From: Bryobacterales bacterium
GTDB taxonomy: Bacteria; Acidobacteriota; Terriglobia; Bryobacterales; Bryobacteraceae
Direction: 5' to 3'
NCBI GenBank assembly: GCA_003167495.1
Contig: PMSX01000051.1
Location: forward strand, 1-33,356
Length of the DNA stretch: 33,356 bases
Made by a program: the position numbers and the translations under genes. Each line of letters begins with the position of its first letter. Within the stretch, counting starts at the first letter, position 1. The notes beneath the pieces were generated by a model. That model did no database searches and was not told the origin of the DNA. It was given only the letters and a program-made list of their open reading frames with translations. This document shows positions 25,753 to 33,356 of this stretch, piece after piece.

Positions 25753-28513
25753 TCACTCATAGCGCAGCGCCACGACGGGGTCCACTTCTGTGGCGCGCCG
25801 CGCAGGCAAGTATCCGGCAATAGCAGTGACGAATACGATCGCAGCAGTGGCTACGCCGATAACGATGGGCTCGAAGGCCCGTACGCCGAAGAGCTGACTT
25901 TGCACAAAGCGCGTGGCCGCGAGCGTAGCCGGTATCCCGACAGCAATGCCAACCGCCAGAAGTAGAAGCGTTTCCCGAAGCACCAGCCAAAGGACGGCGT
26001 TCCGTTCGGCGCCGAGTGCCATACGCACTCCGATTTCGTTGGCTCGGCGTACTACGTTGTAGCTCATGACTCCGTAAAGACCGATGCAGGCTAGCGACAG
26101 AGCCAGCAGGGAGAAGAAGGTCGAGAGCCGCGAAACCAACACCTCGCGCGCCATTGATTCGCCGATCTGCTCGTTGAGCGTCGTCACTTTCATGACTGGT
26201 ATGTTGTTGTCGATGCGCGTCAGGGCGTGACGGAGTTCGCTCGCCACTTGGCGCGGATCGCCTTTGGTCCTTAACAGCAGGCAGCCCGCGAAGAGATCCT
26301 CGCCGGAAAGTTGTCGCAAGGGAAGGAAGACCATGGCGCGTGGTGTCTCTCTCGCGCTTGTGTACTTACCGTCCTCGACCACGCCAACTATCTCCCATTG
26401 ATCCTTCGCGCCACTCCCGGTGAGGATGTGCTTGCCCAGGGCTTGGCCATGCGGAAAAAAGCGGCTTGCCAGGGTCTGATTCACCACCGCCACCTGCGGC
26501 GTGCCCTCCGAATCGCTAGACTCGATACCACGCCCTGCCATTAGACGTGTGCCGCTGGTTTCAAAGTAACCTGGCGTGATGCCATTAAACGAACTTAAAA
26601 TTTCAGACTTCCTGGCCTCGCTTTCTGTCGCAGAGATGAGTAGCTCCCAGTTTTCATCACTAATCGGCGGTAGCGCGGATAACGAAGCTGAAAGAACCCA
26701 GGGAAAGTGCACTCAGGCTCCCTAATAGACGCGCATCGAGTGCCTTCAACTGCTCCTGCTTGTAACCGGCCAGCCGCAGATCCAGATCTACTTCCAGTAA
26801 GTTGACCCGGTTGAATCCAAACGGCTGGTTCTCCAGGTTCCGAAGCGTCCGTTCAAACAGTCCGGCCCCCACCAGCAAGACGAGCGAGAGCGCCACCTGG
26901 GTGCTGACCAGCACCTTCGAGAAAGGGAAACGGCCGGTTCGGCCTCCCGCACCCGCGATGCTGCGCGATCCGGCTTTCAATCCAGGGGCAAGGTTCATGC
27001 GCGCGGCTCGCCAGGCGGGCGCCAGACCAAACAGCAGCCCGGTCAATAACGATATGCCGAAAGTGAAAGCCAAGACCCGCAGATCTGGATTGGGGTCGAA
27101 CGCTGTTCGTGTGGCGCCCGCGACGACAAAGCGAATCAACGCCCGCGTTCCCCAAGCCGCAAACAGGAGACCCAGTGCGCCGCCGAAAACGGAGAGTAGT
27201 AGTGTTTCGGTCAGTAACTGGCGGGCTATACGGAACGGACCCGCGCCCAGTGCGAGCCGGGTGGTGATCTCTTTTCCCCGCGCAGCCATTTTCGCGAGCA
27301 AGAAGTTTGCCAAGTTGACGCAGGCGATCAGTAAAACACCAAAGCGACGATTCCCAGTAGAATCCGCAAAGGCTCGGCATAAATGTTGCGCAGACCGGAT
27401 ACGCCGTAGGCACCCGGTATCAACTGGACGAACGACCCGCCGATTTCCCGACGGCGTGCGTCACTAACAGCGGCTCCTTCCGAATCGATCATGTATCGCC
27501 GAAGTTCAAGCTTGAGCCATTCCTGTGCTTTTGCCATGCTCACGCCTGACCGTAGTCGGCCCATCATGTGGAGCCAGTAGGGACCATTCAGTCCAATCAG
27601 AGTGGGACGGACCATCGCCTGTTGCTGCATGGTGAGCGGCAGCCACATATCGGGCGACGTGGCATCGAGACTAATTCCGTAAAACTTGGGAGGCGCGACG
27701 CCGATCACGCTGAACAACGTCCCGTTGAGGATGAACGACCGGCCAATCACGCTCGGGGTCGCCGGCAAAGGTTTGCTGCCAGTAGTCGTAGCTGATAACG
27801 GCCACGGGTCGACTGCCAGGCGTATCAGCATCGGCGGATTCGATTGCGCGACCCAGAATGGTGTTCACACCGAGCACGCGGAAGAAGTCGCCAGAGACAA
27901 GAGTGCCGGTGGCGCGTCCTCGGGGACCGGCGGATCCCTCCGGCCGCACATTGATTACAACAGGAGAGCTGCCATAAGCGCAGACGCCCTCAAAGACGTC
28001 ACGCCGATTTTCAATGCGCTTGTAGAGATCGTATGGAAATATGTCCAATGAACCGCTGATTCCGCCCAGGACGCCGCCGCCTTCCGCCTTGCCGAACGAA
28101 ACCAGGTGCGCCGCGTCTTGAACAGGGATTGTCTTTAGCAACAAATCGTTGATGATGGTGAAGACGGCGGAATTGGCGCCGATGCCGAGCGCCAGCGAGA
28201 TCACGGCCATAGCCGTAAAGCCGGGCTGACGGCGTAGCGTGCGAACCGCAAAGCGCAAATCCTGCCCCAAGTTTTCTAACGATACGAACGTCCACATATC
28301 CCGGCAAGCCTCCTTAAACGTTGTTACGTTGCCAAACTCGCGGCGCGCGACCGCCCGCGCGTCGTCCGCCGAAACACCCGATGCCTGATGTCGCGCCTGG
28401 CGCAACGCCAGATGAAAGTTCATTTCCTCTTCCAGGTCGAGGTCAAGTTTCCGGCGCTTGATCAGTACTTTCACGCGCAACCAAAGGTCTGTGACGAACT
28501 CATACAGGGCCAT
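25753..28513 (-). pseudogene. ADOP-type ABC transporter permease (MacB/FtsX family), three frameshifts
   Basis: The ATG at 28513 overlaps the padR stop by one base. The first frame has the acidobacterial extension (RRKLDLDLEEEMNFHLALRQ), the first transmembrane helix (FTAMAVISLALGIGANSAVF) and a MacB-PCD periplasmic domain to FAGDP near 27760. A surplus C shifts the frame to PSVIGRSFILNGTLFSVIGV. Near 27332 a lost T in GTGTTTTAC shifts it again to NLANFLLAKMAARGKEITTR. Near 26695 a third shift leads to LSASLSALPPISDEN and the second FtsX half (GVMSYNVVRRANEIGVRMAL, ending DPVVALRYE). The two permease halves and the overall length (about 920 codons) are complete, so only the reading frame is broken. 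Confidence 0.88.
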
Positions 28514-28848
28514 CAAGCTGGCTCCATGACACGCGACACTGCGTTTGCCAGACGAATCCAGTGTTCCCGCTCTTTCGTGAGGTTTGCCCGGCCCGTTGAG
28601 GTGAGGCGATAAAATTTGGCACGTCTGTTGTTCTCGGAGAGACCCCATTCGGATGCGAGCCATCCGCGAAGTTCCAGCCGGTGAAGAGCCGGGTAGAGCG
28701 CGCCTTCTTCGACCCGTAAGACATCCTCGGAGCGCTGATGAATGACCTCCGCGATGGCATAGCCGTGTTTAGCACCATTGGTCAAGGCTCTCAGGATGAG
28801 CATGTCGAGGGTACCCTGCAGCAGATCGCCGGTCTGTTCTCTTCCCAT
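28513..28848 (-). CDS. PadR-family transcriptional regulator
   Basis: A 111-residue winged-helix regulator: LLQGTLDMLILRALTNGAKH, GYAIAEVIHQRSEDVLRVEE, GALYPALHRLELRGWLASEW, then NNRRAKFYRLTSTGRANL and a C-terminal helix (EREHWIRLANAVSRVM). This is the classic PadR layout, here the short ADOP-associated type. The ATG at 28848 has AAGG five bases upstream; the frame is open to 28887. It is translationally coupled to the ADOP permease. A near-perfect dyad at 28913-28955 is a likely operator. PadR proteins usually repress their neighbouring transporter until a ligand binds. Confidence 0.93.
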   Translation of the reverse strand: MGREQTGDLLQGTLDMLILRALTNGAKHGYAIAEVIHQRSEDVLRVEEGALYPALHRLELRGWLASEWGLSENNRRAKFYRLTSTGRANLTKEREHWIRLANAVSRVMEPA

Positions 28849-28912
28849 AAATGCCTTATGGGAATCATGCCACAGGCGTCTAAACAATGCAAGAGGTCAA
28901 GCTTGCGAGCAT

Positions 28913-28955
28913 GGACTCGGGTACTACTCAGTTTCGAGCCGAGTGTACCGAGTCC
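28913..28955. promoter_or_regulatory. dyad upstream of padR, candidate PadR operator
   Basis: GGACTCGGGTAC (28913-28924) faces GTACCGAGTCC (28945-28955); the arms are complementary except for one extra G. The centre contains further TACTC and GAGTGTA half-elements. It lies 65-107 bases before the padR start. Operator function is inferred from position and symmetry. Confidence 0.5.
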
Positions 28956-29152
28956 CTGCCATTTTCGAGACGTATCTGTAAGGTAGTTCACAAAAGGTGA
29001 CCCTTATGGCAACTTTCCGTTCCATTGATCCCCAACACCCCGGGTCAAAAGGTTTGCTGCGCGGGGTTACAGAAGAGAGTTTGAATTGAAACCTTTCAAG
29101 TATACACATGGCACATGCCAATGCGCGGAAAGGCAATGCTGACCGAATATGC

Positions 29153-29198
29153 TTGACATGTCACCACTAGGTGACAGATAATGTCACCTAGTGGTGAC
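29153..29198 (+). promoter_or_regulatory. tetR promoter with two tandem palindromic operators
   Basis: A consensus -35 TTGACA (29153-29158) and a -10 GATAAT (29177-29182) are 18 bases apart. GTCACC-ACTA-GGTGAC (29160-29175) fills the spacer and GTCACC-TAGT-GGTGAC (29183-29198) begins just after the -10, over the predicted transcription start and the GTG start codons. The centres are 23 bases apart, and the two together form a larger perfect inverted repeat with 17-base arms (29160-29176, 29182-29198) around five bases. Confidence 0.85.
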
Positions 29199-29898
29199 AA
29201 ACTTAACAAAGGCGACACCCGGCCGCACTACCGGGAAAAGGGTCAAATCGGTTCGTGAAGGCCGGAGCATTGGTCTTCGGGATCGGGAAAGAACCCGCGG
29301 GAAGATCCTGGCGGCAATAGGTCGGATCCTGGCCCGCAAAGGAAGCACGGGACTGGGCATCAATGCGATTTCGCGCGAAGCGAAGGTGGACAAGGTGCTC
29401 ATTTACCGCTATTTTGGCGGCCTCGACCAGCTTTACCGCGCCTTTGCGCTTGAGGGGAATACATTTCCGAGCCTGCAAGAGGTGTCTGAAGGCCGGCTTC
29501 ACGAATTTCCGGACCTGCCGCTCGCAGAGTTGGCCAAGGTGATCATTCTGGGCTTCAGCCGCGCCATACGCCGGCGTCCCGTTACGAAGGAGATGATGCG
29601 CTGGGAATTGCAGGAAAAAAACGCATTAACGGAGGAATTGGCTAGGGAACGGGAGCGCCAATCGCAGCAGTGGCTGGCTCTGGCACCAGATGTACATGGT
29701 GCGGACCTTGCCGCGGTCGCCTCCATTCTGGTCGCAGGGCAGGTATTCTTGACGTTACGTTCAAAGACTACCGACACGTATAACGGCATCGAATTGAATT
29801 CTGAGAGCGGCTGGAAACGGATCGAGGACGCCATTGCCCTGCTTTCGGACCTCTTCTTCCAGTATGTCGCGGCGGACTCGGTGCCATCCAAAAAATAA
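29191..29898 (+). CDS. TetR/AcrR-family transcriptional regulator
   Basis: A 235-residue regulator with a basic N-terminal arm of about 35 residues. The TetR HTH follows (KILAAIGRILARKGSTGLGI, NAISREAKVDKVLIYRYFGG) with the diagnostic YRYFGGLDQLY. The C-terminal ligand domain is long, with KEMMRWELQEKN and ELARERERQSQQWLALAP. The start is one of two adjacent GTG codons (29191 or 29194); no other start exists before residue 130. Promoter spacing predicts transcription starting within a few bases of the GTG, so the message is probably leaderless. The operators overlap the start, so strong autorepression is expected. It is upstream of and co-oriented with the SYLF gene. Confidence 0.92.
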   Translation: MVTNLTKATPGRTTGKRVKSVREGRSIGLRDRERTRGKILAAIGRILARKGSTGLGINAISREAKVDKVLIYRYFGGLDQLYRAFALEGNTFPSLQEVSEGRLHEFPDLPLAELAKVIILGFSRAIRRRPVTKEMMRWELQEKNALTEELARERERQSQQWLALAPDVHGADLAAVASILVAGQVFLTLRSKTTDTYNGIELNSESGWKRIEDAIALLSDLFFQYVAADSVPSKK

Positions 29899-29918
29899 AT
29901 AAATGTCCGGCCGCTAGT

Positions 29919-29940
29919 GTACGAGTTCCGAACTCGGTAC
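29919..29940. promoter_or_regulatory. dyad between tetR and the SYLF gene
   Basis: GTACGAGTTC faces GAACTCGGTAC in a near-perfect 22-base palindrome, 50 bases before the SYLF start. It shares the half-site ACTCGGTAC / GTACcGAGT with the dyad in front of padR. It has no T-run, so an operator is more likely than a terminator. Confidence 0.45.
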
Positions 29941-29989
29941 ATCGAACTCAGGCGGCTATCAAGTGTGATTGCAAGAAAAGGAGCTTTAG

Positions 29990-30682
29990 ATGAACAGACT
30001 AACTTTGACACTTCTATTGCCGGCGCTCTGTGCGACGGCTTTCGCTGGCGAGAGCCAGCTACAAAAGGCAACTAACGTTGTGAACGAGATCATGGGAACT
30101 CCCGACAAAGGGATTCCTCATAATTTGCTGGACAAAGCCGTGTGTGTGGGTGTCGTTCCCTCTGAGGTGAAGTTTGCGTGGGTGTTCGGCGGCACTTACG
30201 GACGCGGCTTGCTTGTGTGCCGCAAGGGCGGGACCGGTGAGTGGAATGCCCCTTCGATGTTCTCCATCGGTGGCGTGAGCGTCGGGTGGCAAGCGGGCGG
30301 TAAAGCGACCGACGTCGTCTTCCTCGTGATGAATCCTGAAGGCATGAAAAAGCTGGTTCGGAACAGCGTTAAGCTGGGCGCAGAATTGTCTGTAGCGGCC
30401 GGCCCGGTCGGCCGGTCCGCCGAAGGCGCGACCGATGTTCAACTTCATGCAGAAATTCTTAGCTATTCGCGCTCGCGCGGCTTCTTTGGCGGAGCCTCGC
30501 TAGATGGGGCCGTATACAAGCAAGACAAAGACGATAACCAAAGGGTATATGGACGCAGGGTGACCGCGAACGAAATTCTGATCGACGGCACCGTGCCCGC
30601 TCCTTCGGCTGCCGAGTCTCTGGACAGCGCACTCACTAAATACTCTCCCTCTGGTGGACGCACATTTGGCCGCCGGCTGTAG
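29990..30682 (+). CDS. secreted SYLF (Ysc84) lipid-binding domain protein
   Basis: A 230-residue protein with a signal peptide (MNRLTLTLLLPALCATAFAG) and a SYLF domain. It begins ATNVVNEIMGTPDKGIPHNL and LDKAVCVGVVPSEVKFAWVF, with the glycine-rich GGTYGRGLLVCR, then SIGGVSVGWQAGGKATDVVF, LVMNPEGMKKLV, GPVGRSAEGATD, and the typical end YSRSRGFFGGASLDGAVYKQ. SYLF/Ysc84 domains bind phosphoinositides and membranes in eukaryotes; bacterial versions are periplasmic with no settled role. The ATG at 29990 has AAGGAG six bases upstream. The gene converges on the membrane-protein gene at 30749, with a shared hairpin terminator between. Confidence 0.92.
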   Translation: MNRLTLTLLLPALCATAFAGESQLQKATNVVNEIMGTPDKGIPHNLLDKAVCVGVVPSEVKFAWVFGGTYGRGLLVCRKGGTGEWNAPSMFSIGGVSVGWQAGGKATDVVFLVMNPEGMKKLVRNSVKLGAELSVAAGPVGRSAEGATDVQLHAEILSYSRSRGFFGGASLDGAVYKQDKDDNQRVYGRRVTANEILIDGTVPAPSAAESLDSALTKYSPSGGRTFGRRL

Positions 30683-30703
30683 GGCGACCAAACCTGTGTA
30701 ACG

Positions 30704-30747
30704 AAGCGCAAAGGCCCGGGCGACATCTCGCCCCGCCTTCTGCGCTT
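30704..30747. terminator. bidirectional hairpin terminator between convergent genes
   Basis: A long imperfect stem pairs AAGCGCA, AGGC and GGGCGA (30704-30723) with TCGCCC, GCCT and TGCGCTT (30728-30747) around a four-base loop. It lies between the SYLF stop (30682) and the convergent gene's stop (30749), and TTTTC follows on the plus strand. Confidence 0.7.
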
Positions 30748-30748
30748 T

Positions 30749-31219
30749 TCATTTCGTCGCGACTGCGATCAACCAAAGATAGCTGATGCAGAAACAGGCG
30801 AGGGAGCCAAACCCAAGAGATTGGTTGCGTGTGTATTTGAACCGACTGTAGGATCCCGGATCGTTAGGACGATGCAGATGATGCTCGTAGTTCAACGTCA
30901 GCAGGATCATAAAAAACGTTCCGTAGATAATGCTCATCGCCACCAGAAATAAGGGCGACGCGAAGGACTTCAGAGAACCAACGTTTGCGTGATTGAAATT
31001 CAAGGAGCCGACAAGCAGAACGATCGAACCCGCGGCTAGGCCCAGGACGAATTTTGTAATGTCCAGGTACATGGGGAGCAGTCTCTTGCCGAACTCGCCA
31101 TGTTCGCCTCCGGGATCAAAGACAACAGGTTGCCCCTTGGTCCTTAGATAAACAATGAGCCATATCACCGCGAACAGTCCCACTGCCGTTGCAACGCCGG
31201 GGAAGCCTGGAAACAGCAT
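30749..31219 (-). CDS. four-helix integral membrane protein of unknown function
   Basis: A 156-residue protein with four hydrophobic segments: VATAVGLFAVIWLIVYL at the start, FVLGLAAGSIVLLVGSL, SPLFLVAMSIIYGTFFMILL, and LGFGSLACFCISYLWLIAVA at the end. Between helices 1 and 2 is a soluble loop (FDPGGEHGEFGKRLLPMYLD), and between 3 and 4 a His-containing loop (NYEHHLHRPNDPGSYSRFKY). I do not recognise a family. The ATG at 31219 has no clear ribosome site, but the helix pattern and codon use support a real gene. It is convergent with the SYLF gene and shares the terminator. Confidence 0.7.
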   Translation of the reverse strand: MLFPGFPGVATAVGLFAVIWLIVYLRTKGQPVVFDPGGEHGEFGKRLLPMYLDITKFVLGLAAGSIVLLVGSLNFNHANVGSLKSFASPLFLVAMSIIYGTFFMILLTLNYEHHLHRPNDPGSYSRFKYTRNQSLGFGSLACFCISYLWLIAVATK

Positions 31220-31339
31220 GCTTTGAGGATAGACGATAATGGTTACTGAGTTTGCTCTGCAAGTGCGCCCCTATACAGCGGAGGTGACGCCAGAAATCAC
31301 CTCGAACCGCGGGGCATAAATGAAAGTCGCCGTGCGATT

Positions 31340-32296
31340 TTAGAAGCGTCCCGTTTCGTGTCCGTAAACGAGTTTTACGCCAGGATAAGCTTTGGCGAAG
31401 GCGCGCAGTTGTTCCAAACTTACACGGCCACGAGCGGTTCCCGCGCTATTCCAGCCACGTGGACCGACGCCGTTCTTGAATGCCCAAGCGAAGTGGCTTG
31501 CATCGCCGGTCAATAGAACGGGCGACGTGCCGTTGATCAGGTAAGCGATGTCATCGTCAGTGTGGCCTGGCACCGAGATCGCCCAAAACGATCCGTCACC
31601 AAAAAGATCCACAGATGGCCCGAGAGGGGCCATCGCAGGCGCGGCCGCAAAATCGATGCTTGAAAACTTCGATTCAGCTGAAAAGTCGTTCGCCACAGCG
31701 GCTCGCGCCAAGAAGCTAGCTTCGGCCTTGCCGAAAACGAACTCAGTCTGGGGCCCGAGCGCCGGAACGCCCCCGGTGTGATCTGGATGGAGATGCGTGA
31801 AAAACACCTTCTTCGGGTGTACGTTCAGGCGAGCGAGTTGCGCCGACAGATCTTCACCCGGCTGCTGCCGGTTGGTCACGCCGTTAACCCAATTGAAGAA
31901 CCTCATCGCGTCGGTGTAATTGCCGTACGGCGGATGTTTCGCAAAGGAGTCGTCGAAGCCTGTGTCGATCAGGAGGTCTCCGAAGTGGCTATGGTGTACC
32001 CAGTGAACCAGCACGGCGAGATCGCGCGGTACATGATCGCAGTCGGCTTGCTTGGGACTCACTGGATCGAGGTTCAAACAAGCATCCATATGGACTACAC
32101 CTGTCTGAAAAGTAACTAATGAGATGTCACGCGGATGTGCCAGCACGTCGTTCCAGTCTACGAATGCGGCGGGAGGAACCGGGTACGGCGTGATCTCGAA
32201 TCGCCGAAATCCGCCCCGCAGCAGGTAAGCAGCAAGCGCGCCAACGGCCAGAATCAGAATGGCAGCCGGCCGTCCGAGTTTCTTAAGTCTCCACAC
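31340..32296 (-). CDS. membrane-anchored metallo-beta-lactamase-fold hydrolase
   Basis: A 318-residue protein with an N-terminal anchor or signal (LGRPAAILILAVGALAAYLL) and a metallo-beta-lactamase domain. The zinc motif THLHPDH carries His168, His170, Asp172 and His173. Further ligands lie in PGHTDDDI, LTGDASHF and the final YGHETGRF. Earlier, LLIDTGFDD matches strand-turn Asp of the fold. The layout is like N-acyl-homoserine-lactone lactonases and related quorum-quenching or glyoxalase-II-like enzymes, but with a periplasmic location; substrate is undetermined. The start is taken as a GTG at 32296 with GAGG seven bases upstream. The open frame reaches 32536, but that extension looks non-coding. 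Confidence 0.85.
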   Translation of the reverse strand: MWRLKKLGRPAAILILAVGALAAYLLRGGFRRFEITPYPVPPAAFVDWNDVLAHPRDISLVTFQTGVVHMDACLNLDPVSPKQADCDHVPRDLAVLVHWVHHSHFGDLLIDTGFDDSFAKHPPYGNYTDAMRFFNWVNGVTNRQQPGEDLSAQLARLNVHPKKVFFTHLHPDHTGGVPALGPQTEFVFGKAEASFLARAAVANDFSAESKFSSIDFAAAPAMAPLGPSVDLFGDGSFWAISVPGHTDDDIAYLINGTSPVLLTGDASHFAWAFKNGVGPRGWNSAGTARGRVSLEQLRAFAKAYPGVKLVYGHETGRF

Positions 32297-32557
32297 ATCA
32301 GATCCTCGACCGATTGTACGCTTCCAGCAATCCTTTGCTTTCACAGTACACAAATGGCAAGCTTCGTGTGAGGCTCGCTTCGCGTATGTCGTGTGTGACG
32401 GCGATGTGTAGAGCAAAAGCTGAGTTCGCTCCTGATCCCGTGGGGGATCCGCGCGGAGCCGGCGGACGCCGGAAGCCGTGGAAATGCCGAACGGTAGGAA
32501 GCCTTGAAAACTGAAGGGATTATAATTGGGCGCCAACCAAACTGAGAAAATTCCAAG

Positions 32558-32992
32558 ATGTTTGAACTCGGAAAATGTTATCGGCGCGAAAGTATCGCTG
32601 CCGAAGACAGCGAAGAACGATACTTGCCTCTCGATGGCGGCGGAAAAGTTGCGGCGGGGTGTTTCCGTTACGATCTTAATCCCGACGCTCCCGAAATCGT
32701 TCTGCCGAGAACTGGGCCGATCATAGAATCATCGGCAGACGAGTTTAGGCGAGGTGGGTACGCCGTTCCCACCTTCATCAAGTTGGACATTGGCGAGTGG
32801 CAGTATGTCGGAAATTATCGCGTGGTGAATTCTTCGATAGATTCCAAACTCATTGAACAGCACCAAGAGAGGGCGGAGCAGTTTGGCCGCAAGCGCACAA
32901 GGCGCGACTGGAAGATTACACAGGTGTTGTACTTGGAACCAGTGGGTGACCATTACGACTGGCGTAAGAAAGAAATTCAAAAGGCGCAGTAG
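32558..32992 (+). CDS. small protein of unknown function (possible PUA-like fold)
   Basis: A 144-residue soluble protein. It opens MFELGKCYRRESIAAE, has FRYDLNPDAPEIVLPRTGPI in the middle, then PTFIKLDIGEWQYVGNYRVV and a charged helix (LIEQHQERAEQFGRKRTRRD), ending with ITQVLYLEPVGD. The opening G-x-x-Y-x-R and the strand W-x-Y-V-G-x-Y-R-V resemble N-terminal domains of some HNH endonucleases and PUA/EVE-like nucleic-acid-binding domains. That is a weak impression, not an identification. A TATAAT box lies at 32521-32526 without a clear -35, and the ribosome site is poor. It is divergent from the metallo-beta-lactamase-fold gene and has no clear partner. Confidence 0.6.
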   Translation: MFELGKCYRRESIAAEDSEERYLPLDGGGKVAAGCFRYDLNPDAPEIVLPRTGPIIESSADEFRRGGYAVPTFIKLDIGEWQYVGNYRVVNSSIDSKLIEQHQERAEQFGRKRTRRDWKITQVLYLEPVGDHYDWRKKEIQKAQ

Positions 32993-33241
32993 TGGACGAG
33001 CAGCAAATCGAACTCATCGGAAATAGCAGCGTTCACGGCGGCCTTGGTTCGGGAAGCAATCGAACTCGCACGTCCAATCCGAGATCGTGGTGTTGATCTG
33101 GTCACTGGCCGGTTGTGCAGACCGGACCATCGCCAAGGCTGCCACATAAACTTCCCGGATGAGTCTTTAAGTCGCAGGCAATAGCGTTTTTCGATCAATA
33201 TCGTATTTATTAAACATTTGCGGATTCCGAAAACGAAAGAG
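32993..33241. other. intergenic, no gene recognised
   Basis: Short frames on both strands lack starts with ribosome sites. On the plus strand an ATG-less frame contains TAALVREAIELARPIRDRG and ends in SLSRRQ, but nothing supports its use. The stretch 33261-33356 after the following hairpin is also without a recognisable gene. Confidence 0.4.
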
Positions 33242-33260
33242 CTCCCGCGAGAAGCGGGAG
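33242..33260. terminator. small terminator-like hairpin
   Basis: CTCCCGC (33242-33248) pairs with GCGGGAG (33254-33260) around a five-base loop, preceded by an A-rich stretch and followed by TCTT. It may end a transcript on either strand. Confidence 0.45.
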
Positions 33261-33356
33261 TCTTATGGCAAGGTCTCTATCATCTAGTTCAGTGGTAACC
33301 CGCGCGGCATCGACTTCGACGGGAAGTGAAATTTTCCTCAAACACTCACGCTTAGT

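Noticed and set aside
25560..25820. ATG overlapping the ADOP stop (ATGAGTGAACCC) that looks like a coupled downstream gene
   Set aside because: The frame soon becomes recombinase-like sequence (LSLIGRKPL) and then breaks; the overlap appears accidental and no ribosome site supports it.
12473..29032. Identical 16-base string CCGTTCCATTGATCCC at 12473-12488 and 29017-29032
   Set aside because: No extension of similarity on either side and no feature in common; a chance match of this length is plausible in a window of this size.
33276..33356. tRNA-like stretch ATCTAGTTCAGTGGTAAC near the window end
   Set aside because: It resembles a tRNA D-arm, but no acceptor, anticodon or T-arm pairing with GTTCGAxxC could be found around it.
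1..33356. CRISPR arrays, rRNA genes and complete prophage modules
   Set aside because: No regularly spaced repeats, rRNA signature or phage structural genes were seen on either strand.

Overview
This is a chromosomal window of about 33 kb, most likely from an Acidobacteriota soil bacterium. The main clue is a PadR regulator coupled to a large MacB/FtsX-type permease with the long N-terminal extension typical of acidobacterial ADOP permeases. The giant Reg_prop/Y_Y_Y sensor kinase, the SYLF protein and the short STAS protein ending in an NCPAFIREW-type tail fit the same group. The assignment rests on gene content only.

Layout. (1) 1-8.7 kb, all minus strand: an alpha/beta hydrolase cut by the window edge, an ATZ/TRZ amidohydrolase, a STAS protein, a PAS-PAS sigma-54 activator, then an operon of hybrid-periplasmic histidine kinase, NarL-type response regulator and DoxX-like membrane protein. 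(2) 8.7-12.3 kb: a remnant of a formylglycine-generating-enzyme (SUMF1) domain, a LysR regulator, a broken short-chain dehydrogenase, and an unusual protein that joins an OmpR/KdpE-type DNA-binding domain directly to a histidine kinase core. (3) 12.5-15.5 kb: a decayed mobile segment with a yhcG (PDDEXK/DUF1016) tail, a tyrosine-recombinase scrap and a frameshifted IS21-type element. (4) 15.6-20.4 kb: a secreted protein of unknown function divergent from an AraC regulator with direct repeats between them, a truncated TniA/Mu-type transposase abutting a metallopeptidase scrap, a secreted peroxiredoxin-like protein and an ABM-domain monooxygenase. (5) 20.5-24.4 kb: a complete Tn3-family transposon with 37-bp terminal repeats, divergent tnpA/tnpR and a res-like region; tnpA carries one frameshift. 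It ends inside yhcG. (6) 24.4-25.7 kb: the N-terminal half of yhcG and a frameshifted tyrosine recombinase, a second copy of the pair seen at 12.5 kb. (7) 25.7-33 kb: an ADOP permease broken by three single-base shifts, its PadR regulator, a TetR regulator with a striking promoter/operator, a SYLF lipid-binding protein, a four-helix membrane protein, a membrane-anchored metallo-beta-lactamase-fold hydrolase and a small unknown protein.

Functionally the window mixes signal transduction and drug/stress-type regulation with an accessory zone (about 12.5-25.7 kb) of layered insertions. Intact long genes (a 1110-residue kinase, a 646-residue activator) sit beside many small indels in the mobile zone and in the ADOP gene. 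This suggests real gene decay, although several indels lie in short homopolymers and could be assembly errors. The most interesting items are the DNA-binding histidine kinase, the two-operator near-leaderless tetR promoter, a dyad shared by the padR and SYLF promoters, and the duplicated recombinase-yhcG locus.
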